Below, one piece after another: positions 1 through 6,886 of a stretch of DNA of 7,281 bases. The stretch lies in assembly GCA_040006675.1 (NCBI GenBank), contig JBDTWM010000137.1, positions 1 through 7,281 of the forward strand, given 5' to 3'. Below the pieces are notes generated by a model that did no database searches, had not been told where the DNA came from, and saw only the letters and a list, made by a program, of their open reading frames with translations. This DNA is from Austwickia sp040006675. Its GTDB lineage: Bacteria > Actinomycetota > Actinomycetes > Actinomycetales > Dermatophilaceae. Position numbers and translations under genes: made by a program. How positions within the stretch are numbered: the stretch's first letter is position 1; each line of letters starts with the position of its first letter.

Positions 1-38
1 GGACGGCGACGCGCGGGACGGCAACGCGCGGGACGGCA
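1..38 (+). repeat. 15-bp tandem repeat in the 5' part of the first gene
   Basis: Bases 1-15 and 16-30 are the same 15-bp unit, differing only at the eighth base (G or A), and a third copy begins at 31 and matches for 8 bases. In the frame of the downstream gene the unit reads D-G-D/N-A-R, so the protein carries DGDAR, DGNAR, then the divergent DGTTQ. The array may extend left beyond the window. It is a hydrophilic, low-complexity N-terminal extension that the downstream paralogue lacks. I see no function for it; replication slippage is the likely origin. Confidence 0.7.
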
Positions 39-2710
39 CAACCCAGGTCGGCGCGGCCGGTGGCCCGTACGCGGCGCACTGGGAGGCCGACGTCCTGTTG
101 GCCGACGGAGAATCGGCGCGTCTGCGGCCGTTGCGGCCCGCGGACGAAGAGGCCCTCCTCGCGTTCTGGGACCGGCTGTCCCCTGAGTCGCAGTACTACC
201 GGTTCTTTGCCCCTCGTGCCGCGCTCAGCGAGTCCGACCTGCGTCGCTTCGTGAACGCGGACCACCGGGACCGGGTCGTGCTCGGTGTGTTCGTCCGGGC
301 CGACCTGATCGCGATCGGCGAGTTCAGCCGCTCGGATCCCACCGACGCGGAGCTGGCGTTCGTCGTCGGGGACGCGTACCACGGCTACGGCGTGGGCGGC
401 CTGCTCCTGGAACACCTGGCGCAGATCGCCCGAGAGGTGGGGGTCACGCGGCTGGTCGCCGAGGTGCTCGCAGAGAACCGCAAGATGCACACGACTCTGA
501 AGGCGGCCGGCTACGAGCTGAACGCGAAGCTGTCGCATGGGTCGCTCCACTTCACGTTCCCGGTCGAACCGACGAACGTGTCCCAGGCCGTCATGGCGGC
601 GCGCGAGCACCGCGCGGAGGCGAACTCGATGCGCCGCATCTTCGAGTCGCGTTCAGTGGCGATCGTGGGCGGCAGCGCGCGGCAGGGCAGCGTCGGGAGG
701 CGACTGCTCAGCAACGTGATCGCCGGGGAGTTCACGGGCCGGGTGTACGTGGTGAACCCGGGCCTCGACTCCGCGTTCGGCATGCCCTCCTACCCGTCCT
801 TGAGCGACATCCCGGACCCGGTCGACCTGGCGGTCGTCGCCGTCCCTGCGGAGCGCGTCTGCGGCGTCGTGGAGGATTGCGCGGCCAAGGGCGTCCGGGC
901 GGTGATCGTCGTGACGATGGGGTTCGCCGAGTCCGGGCCGGAGGGGCGGCGGCGGCAGACGGCGCTGGTGACGCAGTGCCGTGCGGCGGGCATCCGCCTG
1001 ATCGGCCCCTGCGCGCTGGGCGTCGTCAACGCGGCCGGCAACTCGCTCAACGCCTCGATGGTCGACGTCCGACCGCGGCCCGGCAGCATCGGGTTCTTCT
1101 GCCAGTCGGGCCCGCTGAGTCTGACGTCGCTGCGGATGATGGTCGACCGGGATCTGGGCGTGTCGAGTTTTGTATCTGCCGGGAACCGTGCTGACGTCTC
1201 GGGCAACGACCTGCTCCAGTACTGGGAGCAGGACGACCGGACCAGCGTGATCTTGTGCTACCTGGAGTCCTTGGGCAACTCGCACAAGTTCTCTCGGTTG
1301 GCGCGGCGCATCAGCGGCACCAAGCCGGTCGTCGCCATCACATCCGGGCGGGGCAGCCACACGACCCCGACGACGTTGGACGCGGGCGACGCGGCCGTCC
1401 CCGCGGCGGTCACGGACGCCATGCTGCGCCAGGCCGGCGTGATCCAGGTCGAGTACGTCGAGCACCTCTTCGACGTGGCGCAGCTCCTGACCGAGCAGCC
1501 GTTGCCGCCGGGGAACCGACTGGCGGTCGTCGGGGACTCCCGCGAGCTGACGATCATCGCGTCCGACATGGCGACGCAGGCGGGGTTCGTCACGAAGACG
1601 TCGTGGCTGGGACTGGTGGGGTTGTCGGCGACTCGTTACGAGGAGCGGCTACGCGCCGCGATGGACGACGACGAGGTGGACGCGGTGCTCGCGGTGTTCG
1701 TGCCCGCCCCCGTCGACACGAGCGAGCAGATCGGGCAGGTCCGGGATGCGATCGCCGGCGTGGGCGACCACCCGACCAAACCGCTTCTCGCGGTGATCCC
1801 GCAGACGAAGAACGACCCGCGCCCGCCGCGAGTCCTCGACGCGCCGAGGGCGTTGCCGGTCTACTGGAGCCCGGAGCGCGCGGTGCTGGCGCTGCGCAAG
1901 GCGTGGGAGTACGCGCAGTGGCGCCTTCAGGCGACATCCCCGGTGCCGATCCTGCAGGACGTCGCACCCGAGGACGCCTCGGCGTTCCTGGACGATCTGC
2001 TCACCGCGACTCCGCAGGGGCGAGCGCTCACCGACGCCGAGGTCACCCTGCTTGTCGGCCATTACGGCATCCCCCTGCTGCCTTCCCGCGAGGTCGACAA
2101 CCTCGACGCGGCGATCGCGGCGGCGGACGCGTTCGGCGGCGACACCGTCCTCAAAGTGACGAACGCGGGGGTCGGCGAGCCGTCCGCCCAACGCGTGTGG
2201 AGCCAGATCCGCGACGCGAACGAGATGGCGGTGGCGTGGCGGCAGCTCGGCCAGACCTGCGGCGACCCGCGGGCCGCGGGCATCGTCGTGCAGGCGATGG
2301 GCGGGTCGGGCCGACACGTACGGGTGACGGGCGTCGAGGACCGCCGCCTCGGCCCGGTGGTGTCCTGCCGGATCGCCGGTGAGGCGGCGCAGATCCTTCA
2401 CGACGTGAGCTACCGGCTACCACCGCTGACCTGCTCGGACGCCGCCTCGATGATCCGCGAGCTGCGGCTGGCGCCCCTGCTGCTGGGCGGCGACGACCGG
2501 CCGCGCGCCGATGTGGCCGCGCTGGAGAACCTCATCAGCAGGGTCTCCCAGCTCAAGCAGGACCAGCCGGACGTCGAGGGCCTCCGGCTCGACGTGCTCG
2601 CCCATACCGAGGGGGTGTCGGTGGTGGGCGCCCGTGTGCACGTGCGGCGGTCAGAGCCGCGCTTCGATCTGTACTCCCGGCGCCTCAGCGCCCCGCCCGA
2701 CGGCATGTGA
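2..2710 (+). CDS. GNAT / NDP-forming acyl-CoA synthetase-like fusion, Pat-type protein acetyltransferase (5' partial)
   Basis: The visible part has 902 residues. A TTG at 98 could serve as a start, but it would remove the HWEADVLLADG segment shared with the next gene. The frame is open to the left edge without ATG or GTG, so the start lies upstream. Numbering from base 2: GNAT domain about 26-195, with the acetyl-CoA loop HGYGVGG at 127-133; a Rossmann CoA-binding domain from about 219 (VAIVGGSARQGSVG); a succinyl-CoA ligase-like CoA domain containing FCQSGPLSLTSL and ESLGNSHKFS; and a C-terminal ATP-grasp-like domain from about residue 670. GNAT-first order matches Streptomyces lividans SlPatA, which acetylates acetoacetyl-CoA synthetase; the target here is inferred only. 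The phosphohistidine loop is altered: D460 sits where His is expected in an ungapped comparison, though H453 lies nearby. The ATP-grasp Glu is Gln (Q797). The synthetase part is therefore probably a sensor. No cyclic-nucleotide-binding domain is visible. Cytoplasmic, and likely co-transcribed with the paralogue 68 bp downstream. Confidence 0.85.
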   Translation, partial: DGDARDGNARDGTTQVGAAGGPYAAHWEADVLLADGESARLRPLRPADEEALLAFWDRLSPESQYYRFFAPRAALSESDLRRFVNADHRDRVVLGVFVRADLIAIGEFSRSDPTDAELAFVVGDAYHGYGVGGLLLEHLAQIAREVGVTRLVAEVLAENRKMHTTLKAAGYELNAKLSHGSLHFTFPVEPTNVSQAVMAAREHRAEANSMRRIFESRSVAIVGGSARQGSVGRRLLSNVIAGEFTGRVYVVNPGLDSAFGMPSYPSLSDIPDPVDLAVVAVPAERVCGVVEDCAAKGVRAVIVVTMGFAESGPEGRRRQTALVTQCRAAGIRLIGPCALGVVNAAGNSLNASMVDVRPRPGSIGFFCQSGPLSLTSLRMMVDRDLGVSSFVSAGNRADVSGNDLLQYWEQDDRTSVILCYLESLGNSHKFSRLARRISGTKPVVAITSGRGSHTTPTTLDAGDAAVPAAVTDAMLRQAGVIQVEYVEHLFDVAQLLTEQPLPPGNRLAVVGDSRELTIIASDMATQAGFVTKTSWLGLVGLSATRYEERLRAAMDDDEVDAVLAVFVPAPVDTSEQIGQVRDAIAGVGDHPTKPLLAVIPQTKNDPRPPRVLDAPRALPVYWSPERAVLALRKAWEYAQWRLQATSPVPILQDVAPEDASAFLDDLLTATPQGRALTDAEVTLLVGHYGIPLLPSREVDNLDAAIAAADAFGGDTVLKVTNAGVGEPSAQRVWSQIRDANEMAVAWRQLGQTCGDPRAAGIVVQAMGGSGRHVRVTGVEDRRLGPVVSCRIAGEAAQILHDVSYRLPPLTCSDAASMIRELRLAPLLLGGDDRPRADVAALENLISRVSQLKQDQPDVEGLRLDVLAHTEGVSVVGARVHVRRSEPRFDLYSRRLSAPPDGM

Positions 2711-2768
2711 TCGGTGCGCGGTAGCCGACCCCCGCATCCCACCAGCAGCCGCACCGGCGGCCCCACCC

Positions 2769-2773
2769 GAGGA
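2769..2773 (+). promoter_or_regulatory. Ribosome binding site of the second Pat-like gene
   Basis: GAGGA lies 5 bases before the ATG at 2779. It supports that start, which also gives an N-terminus (AHWEADVLLADG) aligned with the first gene. The 68-bp spacer between the two genes shows no promoter and only a weak 5-bp stem (2748-2761), so read-through transcription is likely. Confidence 0.7.
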
Positions 2774-2778
2774 CACCC

Positions 2779-5481
2779 ATGAGCGCGCAGGCGTATCCCG
2801 CACACTGGGAGGCGGACGTCCTCCTCGCCGATGGGAAGTCCGCGCGCCTGCGCCCGCTGAGGCCGCCGGACGAAGCGGCGCTCGTCGCCTTCTGGGGTCG
2901 GCTCACGCCGCAGTCGCAGTATTTCCGATTCTTCTCCCCGCATACGACGATCACGACCGCCGACAAGGACCGGTTCTTGGGGGCCGACCATCGTCGTCGC
3001 GTGGCACTCGGGATGTTCATCGGAGAAGAGCTGATCGCCATCGGTGACTTCACCCGGACGGCCCCGACCGACGCGGAACTGGCGTTCGTCGTGGAGGACA
3101 AGTACCACGGCTACGGCGCCGGTGGTCTGCTCCTGGAGCACCTGGCGCAGAGCGCGCGGGAGGTCGGCGTCGAGATGTTGACCGCCGACGTCATGGCGGA
3201 GAACCGTAAAATGCTCGCGTCGATGCGGGCGGCGGGATATGTCACGTCGACAAGCCTTGCCGACGGGGTGCTCCACTTCACGTTCCCGGTCGAGCCGACC
3301 CAGGTGTCGCAGGCGGTGGTGGCGGCCCGCGAGCATCGGGCCGAGGCGAATTCGATGCTACGGATCTTCACCGCGGAATCGGTCGCGGTGGTCGGCGGGA
3401 GCGCCCGGCCCGCGAGCGTCGGACGGCGCCTGCTGCGCAACGTGATCACCGCGGAGTTCACCGGTCGCGTGTACGTGGTGAACCCGGCCATCCGCGCGGC
3501 GTTCGGCATGCCCTCGTACCCCTCCCTGCTCGACGTCCCGGATCCGGTCGACCTGGCCGTCATCGCGGTGCCTGCCGAGCAGGTCCCCACGGTGATCGAG
3601 CACTGCGCCACCAAGGACGTGCACGCCGTGCTCGTCGTGTCCATCGGGTACGCGGACGCGGGCGAGGAGGGCCGGCGGCGGGGAGCGGCCCTGGTGGCGC
3701 AGTGCCGCGCGGCGGGCATCCGCCTCATCGGCCCGTGCGCGCTCGGGCTCATGAACGTCGCGGGCACCCGTCTCGACGCTTCCCTGTGCGACGTCCGTCC
3801 GAAGCGTGGCACGGTCGGGTTCTTTTGCCAGTCGGGCCCGCTCAGCCTGACCTCGCTGCGGATGATGGTCGACCGGGGCATCGGGGTGAGCAGCTTCGTG
3901 TCGGCGGGTGACCGCGGCGACGTCTCCGGCAATGATCTGCTGCAGTACTGGGAGCAGGACGAGCAGACCGAGGTGATTTTGTGCTATCTCGAGTCCTTGG
4001 GCAACTCGCACAAGTTCTCCCGGGTGGCCCGGCGCATCGGCCCCCACAAGCCCGTCATCGTCATGGCCTCTGGGCGCCCCGGGCGGAACGCTCCGTTCGC
4101 GGGATGGCTGCTGCCGGACACCACCGGGCGGCCGGCCCCGGCGCCCGTCATCGACGCGATGTTCCGGCAGGCGGGTGTCATCCAGGTGGAGGACATCGAG
4201 TACCTGTTCGATACTGGGCTCCTCCTGGCGCACCAACCCCTGCCTGCGGGCAACCGGCTCGCTGTCGTGGGCGATACCCCGGGGCTGACCACGATCGCCT
4301 CCGACCTGGCCACGCAGTCGGGTTTTGTCACGCGCGCCGCGTGGCCCGGCCTCGCGCGGCTCTCGGCCACGTCATACGAGCAGATGCTGCGCGCCGCCAT
4401 GGACGACGACGCGGTCGACGCGGTCCTCGCGGTTTTCGTGCCCGCCCCGCTGGACACGACGTTGCAGATCGGCGAGATCCGCGCCGCGATCGCCGCGGTG
4501 GGCAGCACCGCGAGCAAGACGCTGCTGGCCGTCGTCCCCGGGGTTGCGGGCGACCCGAACCTGGTCACGAACCCCGACGGGGCGCAGCCGGACGTGGCGG
4601 TCCCGCTCTACCGCAGTCCCGAGCGGGCGGTGAGCGCGCTGACCAAGGCGTTCGAGTACGCGCGGTGGCGCGACACCGCGGACTCTCCCGTGCCGCTCCT
4701 CGCCGACGTCTCGCCCGACGAGGCCACGATCCTGCTCAACGGCATCCTCGCCGACTCGCCCGAGGGGCGGGCGCTCACGGACGAGGAGGTCACCGAGCTG
4801 CTCGCGCATTACGGCATCCCGATGCTGCCCTCCCGTCCCGCGGAGACACTTGACGCGGCCTTGGCCGCTGCGGTGGAGCTGGGCGGGGACGTCGTCCTCA
4901 AAGCGACTCACGCCCGGGTCGGCGGCCCGGCGGTCCAGCGGGTGTGGGGCCAGATCCGGGACGCAAACGAGATGGCGGTGGCGTGGCGGCAGCTCGGCGA
5001 GGCGTTCGGCGACCCGGGTGCCGCGGCCGTCGTCGTGCAGCGGATGGGCAGACCTGGGCGCCGTCTGTGGATCTCGGCGACCGAGCACCGGAGCTTGGGG
5101 CCGGTGGTGTCGTGCCGGATCGCGGGTGTCGCCTCGCAGATCCTCCAGGACGTCAGCTACCGGATGCCTCCGCTGACGCGCGCCGACGTCGCCGCGATGT
5201 TGCGGGAACTCCGGCTGGCCCCTCTGCTGTTCGGCGGCGGCGGCGACGACCTCCTCGGCGGCGAGGACCTGTCCCCTGCGGACGTGCCGGCCATAGAGGA
5301 CCTGATCAGTCGCATCGCGCAGCTCACACAGAACCAGACCGACGTCGCGCGGCTGGACGTCGACGTCCACGCCCACGAGTCGGGGGCGTCGGTGGCCGGC
5401 GCCCGTGCGCAGCTGCGCCGGCCGGAACCGCGGTACGACCTGTCCGCTCGGCGCCTCAGCGCTGCGCCGGACGGCGTGTGA
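2779..5481 (+). CDS. GNAT / NDP-forming acyl-CoA synthetase-like fusion, Pat-type protein acetyltransferase, second copy
   Basis: A complete 900-residue paralogue of the preceding gene, collinear over its whole length. GNAT domain about 10-175, with the acetyl-CoA pyrophosphate loop HGYGAGG at 110-116; CoA-binding Rossmann domain from 202 (VAVVGGSARPASVG); CoA-ligase-like domain about 345-480 (FCQSGPLSLTSL at 349-360, ESLGNSHKFS at 405-414); linker about 490-640; ATP-grasp-like domain about 665-885. The GNAT-first order is that of SlPatA, opposite to the enterobacterial Pat/PatZ order. The expected role is acetylation of a lysine on acyl-CoA synthetases or other proteins, in the cytoplasm. 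In the segment where ADP-forming acyl-CoA synthetases carry the phosphorylated His (SHTG), this protein has PDTTG (446-450) and no His between about 424 and 461. The ATP-grasp Glu is Gln (Q787), and the terminal LDINP motif reads LDVDV (859-863). Synthetase activity is therefore doubtful. A Gly/Asp-rich insert (about 819-829) is absent from the first copy. The substrate cannot be told from sequence. Confidence 0.88.
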   Translation: MSAQAYPAHWEADVLLADGKSARLRPLRPPDEAALVAFWGRLTPQSQYFRFFSPHTTITTADKDRFLGADHRRRVALGMFIGEELIAIGDFTRTAPTDAELAFVVEDKYHGYGAGGLLLEHLAQSAREVGVEMLTADVMAENRKMLASMRAAGYVTSTSLADGVLHFTFPVEPTQVSQAVVAAREHRAEANSMLRIFTAESVAVVGGSARPASVGRRLLRNVITAEFTGRVYVVNPAIRAAFGMPSYPSLLDVPDPVDLAVIAVPAEQVPTVIEHCATKDVHAVLVVSIGYADAGEEGRRRGAALVAQCRAAGIRLIGPCALGLMNVAGTRLDASLCDVRPKRGTVGFFCQSGPLSLTSLRMMVDRGIGVSSFVSAGDRGDVSGNDLLQYWEQDEQTEVILCYLESLGNSHKFSRVARRIGPHKPVIVMASGRPGRNAPFAGWLLPDTTGRPAPAPVIDAMFRQAGVIQVEDIEYLFDTGLLLAHQPLPAGNRLAVVGDTPGLTTIASDLATQSGFVTRAAWPGLARLSATSYEQMLRAAMDDDAVDAVLAVFVPAPLDTTLQIGEIRAAIAAVGSTASKTLLAVVPGVAGDPNLVTNPDGAQPDVAVPLYRSPERAVSALTKAFEYARWRDTADSPVPLLADVSPDEATILLNGILADSPEGRALTDEEVTELLAHYGIPMLPSRPAETLDAALAAAVELGGDVVLKATHARVGGPAVQRVWGQIRDANEMAVAWRQLGEAFGDPGAAAVVVQRMGRPGRRLWISATEHRSLGPVVSCRIAGVASQILQDVSYRMPPLTRADVAAMLRELRLAPLLFGGGGDDLLGGEDLSPADVPAIEDLISRIAQLTQNQTDVARLDVDVHAHESGASVAGARAQLRRPEPRYDLSARRLSAAPDGV

Positions 5482-5502
5482 ACCGGACGGTCGGTGGATC
5501 CG

Positions 5503-5523
5503 ACGGCCGGTGATCCCGGCTGT
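5503..5523 (+). terminator. GC-rich hairpin just after the second Pat-like gene, possible terminator
   Basis: ACGGCCGG and CCGGCTGT form an 8-bp stem with one G-U pair around the loop TGATC, starting 22 bases after the stop codon. An overlapping imperfect stem (5483-5510) could compete with it. There is no T-run, so this is not a classic intrinsic terminator, but actinobacterial terminators often lack one. The position between the gene end and a separate promoter supports the call. Confidence 0.4.
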
Positions 5524-5562
5524 GAACCTGATCTGCGCGCTCGTGCGTGGGAAGGCGCGTGG

Positions 5563-5592
5563 ATGGCAGGTCGGTGATACGTCATGTAAAAT
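5563..5592 (+). promoter_or_regulatory. Candidate sigma-70-type promoter for the GST-like gene
   Basis: The -10 candidate TAAAAT (5587-5592) differs from consensus at one base and sits in a short AT-rich patch that stands out in GC-rich DNA. The -35 candidate ATGGCA (5563-5568) matches 4 of 6 consensus bases with an 18-bp spacer. Transcription would begin near 5599 and leave a leader of roughly 165 bases before the ATG at 5763. The assignment is by eye; the -10 is much more convincing than the -35. Confidence 0.42.
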
Positions 5593-5593
5593 T

Positions 5594-5617
5594 GCGACGA
5601 ACCGGACGACACGTCGC
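5594..5617 (+). promoter_or_regulatory. Inverted repeat at the predicted transcription start
   Basis: GCGACG (5594-5599) and CGTCGC (5612-5617) are perfect inverted 6-mers separated by 12 bases. They begin immediately after the candidate -10 box, so the repeat would span the transcription start. It could be a repressor operator or a 5' hairpin in the leader. In DNA this GC-rich a 6-bp arm can occur by chance. Confidence 0.25.
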
Positions 5618-5748
5618 TTACGGAGGTATCGGTCACCAGGCCCGCCGACGGTACCTCGCGCGGCGTCTCCCTCGTGATCGGGCCGGGCAACCAGAACGTG
5701 CTCGACCACACCACCGGGGTTCGGGAGCGCACTCACGACGGCGACGAA

Positions 5749-5755
5749 AGAGGGG
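5749..5755 (+). promoter_or_regulatory. Ribosome binding site that decides the GST-like start
   Basis: AGAGGGG ends 7 bases before the ATG at 5763. The frame is open further upstream to a GTG at 5547, but that extension is Arg-rich, has no family-like sequence and would overlap the candidate promoter. The Shine-Dalgarno site therefore favours 5763. Confidence 0.7.
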
Positions 5756-5762
5756 CACGGCG

Positions 5763-6812
5763 ATGGCTGGGGAGCGCAACGAGACGCAGAGCTCGTACGT
5801 GAGCGACGGCGAGGCGTTCGAACGGGACACGAACTACATCACGACGCGGGTGACCGTGGACGGCGCCGACGGCTTTCCTGTCGAGCCGGGCCGCTACCGG
5901 CTCGTCGTCGCCCGCGCGTGCCCGTGGGCGAACCGGGCCATGATCGCCCGCCGTCTTTACGGGCTGGAGGACGTCATCTCCTTGGGGATGTGCGGGCCGA
6001 CGCACGACGCGCGCAGCTGGACCTTCGATCTCGACCCGGACGGCCGCGACCCTGTGCTGGGGATCCACTACCTCAGGGACGCCTACGACACGCGCCAGCC
6101 CGGCTATCCGCGCGGCGTCACCGTCCCTGCCCTCGTCGACACCACGACCGGCGCCGTCGCCACGAACGACTTCGCGCAGATGACGCTCGACTTCGGGTCG
6201 CAGTGGCGGGAGTACCACCGGCCGGGCGCCCCCGACCTGACCCCGCAGGCATTGCGCCCCGAAATGGACGAGTGGATGGAGTTCGTGCTCCGCGATGTCA
6301 ACAACGGGGTGTACCGGTGCGGGTTCGCCGGGTCTCAGCACAGCTACGACGAGGCGTACGACGAGCTGTGGGCCGCCCTCGACGTGCTGGAGGAGAGGCT
6401 GTCGACCCGTCGCTACCTGATGGGCCCGTCGATCACCGAGGCCGACGTCCGGCTCTTCCCGACGTTGATCCGCTTCGATGCCGTCTATCACGGGCACTTC
6501 AAGTGCAACCGGCAGACGCTGGCGTCGTTGCCGCATCTGTCGGGGTACACGCGGGACCTGTTCAGCACCCCCGGCTTCGGCGACACCATCGATTTTGTGC
6601 AGGTCAAGCAGCATTACTACATCGTGCACGCCGATCTGAACCCCACCCGGATCGTGCCGAGAGGGCCGCGCCTGGACGGGCTGCTGACGCCGCACGATCG
6701 CGATCGGTTGCCGACCGACACGTGGGGTGCCGGCGGCACCCCGCCGCCTCCGCCGCTGCCCGCCGAGGTCGTCGACCCGGCGCATACGCCCCTGCGCGTC
6801 TCGGGCCGCTGA
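5763..6812 (+). CDS. Glutathionyl-hydroquinone reductase-like protein (Xi-class GST family, actinobacterial type)
   Basis: 349 residues. The N-terminal thioredoxin-like half has the Xi-class active site C-P-W-A at 53-56, within ARACPWANR, and the cis-proline segment VPAL at 121-124. The C-terminal helical half has the family blocks NNGVYRCGFAGSQ (180-192), TEADVRLFPTL (225-235), the tyrosine pair Y286-Y287 in QHYY, and the closing LNPTRIVPRGP (292-302). Family members reduce S-conjugates of quinones using a thiol, with the Cys attacking the conjugate; the expected site is the cytoplasm. Where glutathione-using members carry an E-S motif after the cis-proline strand, this protein has TNDFAQM (134-140). 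I recall that form as common in actinobacterial members, so the natural thiol may not be glutathione; this is inference. The tail is Pro-rich (327-333). It likely has its own promoter near 5563-5592, and a hairpin pair follows the stop. The family assignment is firm; the substrate is unknown. Confidence 0.87.
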   Translation: MAGERNETQSSYVSDGEAFERDTNYITTRVTVDGADGFPVEPGRYRLVVARACPWANRAMIARRLYGLEDVISLGMCGPTHDARSWTFDLDPDGRDPVLGIHYLRDAYDTRQPGYPRGVTVPALVDTTTGAVATNDFAQMTLDFGSQWREYHRPGAPDLTPQALRPEMDEWMEFVLRDVNNGVYRCGFAGSQHSYDEAYDELWAALDVLEERLSTRRYLMGPSITEADVRLFPTLIRFDAVYHGHFKCNRQTLASLPHLSGYTRDLFSTPGFGDTIDFVQVKQHYYIVHADLNPTRIVPRGPRLDGLLTPHDRDRLPTDTWGAGGTPPPPPLPAEVVDPAHTPLRVSGR

Positions 6813-6821
6813 CGCCCCGGC

Positions 6822-6865
6822 GTGGGCGGCGCCGTCCACCGCCGCCTTAGGGAGCGGGGCGCTCC
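6822..6865 (+). terminator. Tandem hairpins after the GST-like gene, possible terminator
   Basis: Two inverted repeats lie 9 bases after the stop codon. GTGGGCGGC (6822-6830) meets GCCGTCCAC (6831-6839) with one G-U pair. An alternative fold pairs GGCGGCG (6825-6831) with CGCCGCC (6840-6846). The second hairpin is GGAGCG, loop GGG, CGCTCC (6851-6865). There is no T-run. The symmetry means they could act on either strand, including for the decayed minus-strand gene to the right. Confidence 0.42.
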
Positions 6866-6886
6866 GCACTGACCAAGCTGAGCACC

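Noticed and set aside
98..103. TTG at 98 as the start of the first large gene
   Set aside because: It has no ribosome binding site and cuts off residues shared with the second copy; the frame continues to the window edge.
653..1465. Long minus-strand open frame inside the first gene
   Set aside because: It has Arg/Asp/His-rich composition without recognisable motifs, and lies opposite a clear conserved coding frame; typical of GC-rich shadow frames. The same applies to the other long minus frames at 1649-2401, 2410-3336, 3358-4236, 4372-5736 and 5733-7094.
2748..2761. GCCGC/GCGGC stem between the two large genes as a terminator
   Set aside because: Only 5 bp, no T-run, and it lies just before the ribosome binding site of a co-directional paralogue; chance is likely in this composition.
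5547..5762. N-terminal extension of the GST-like protein from a GTG at 5547
   Set aside because: The added residues are Arg-rich and unlike the family, they overlap the candidate promoter, and a good ribosome binding site precedes ATG 5763.
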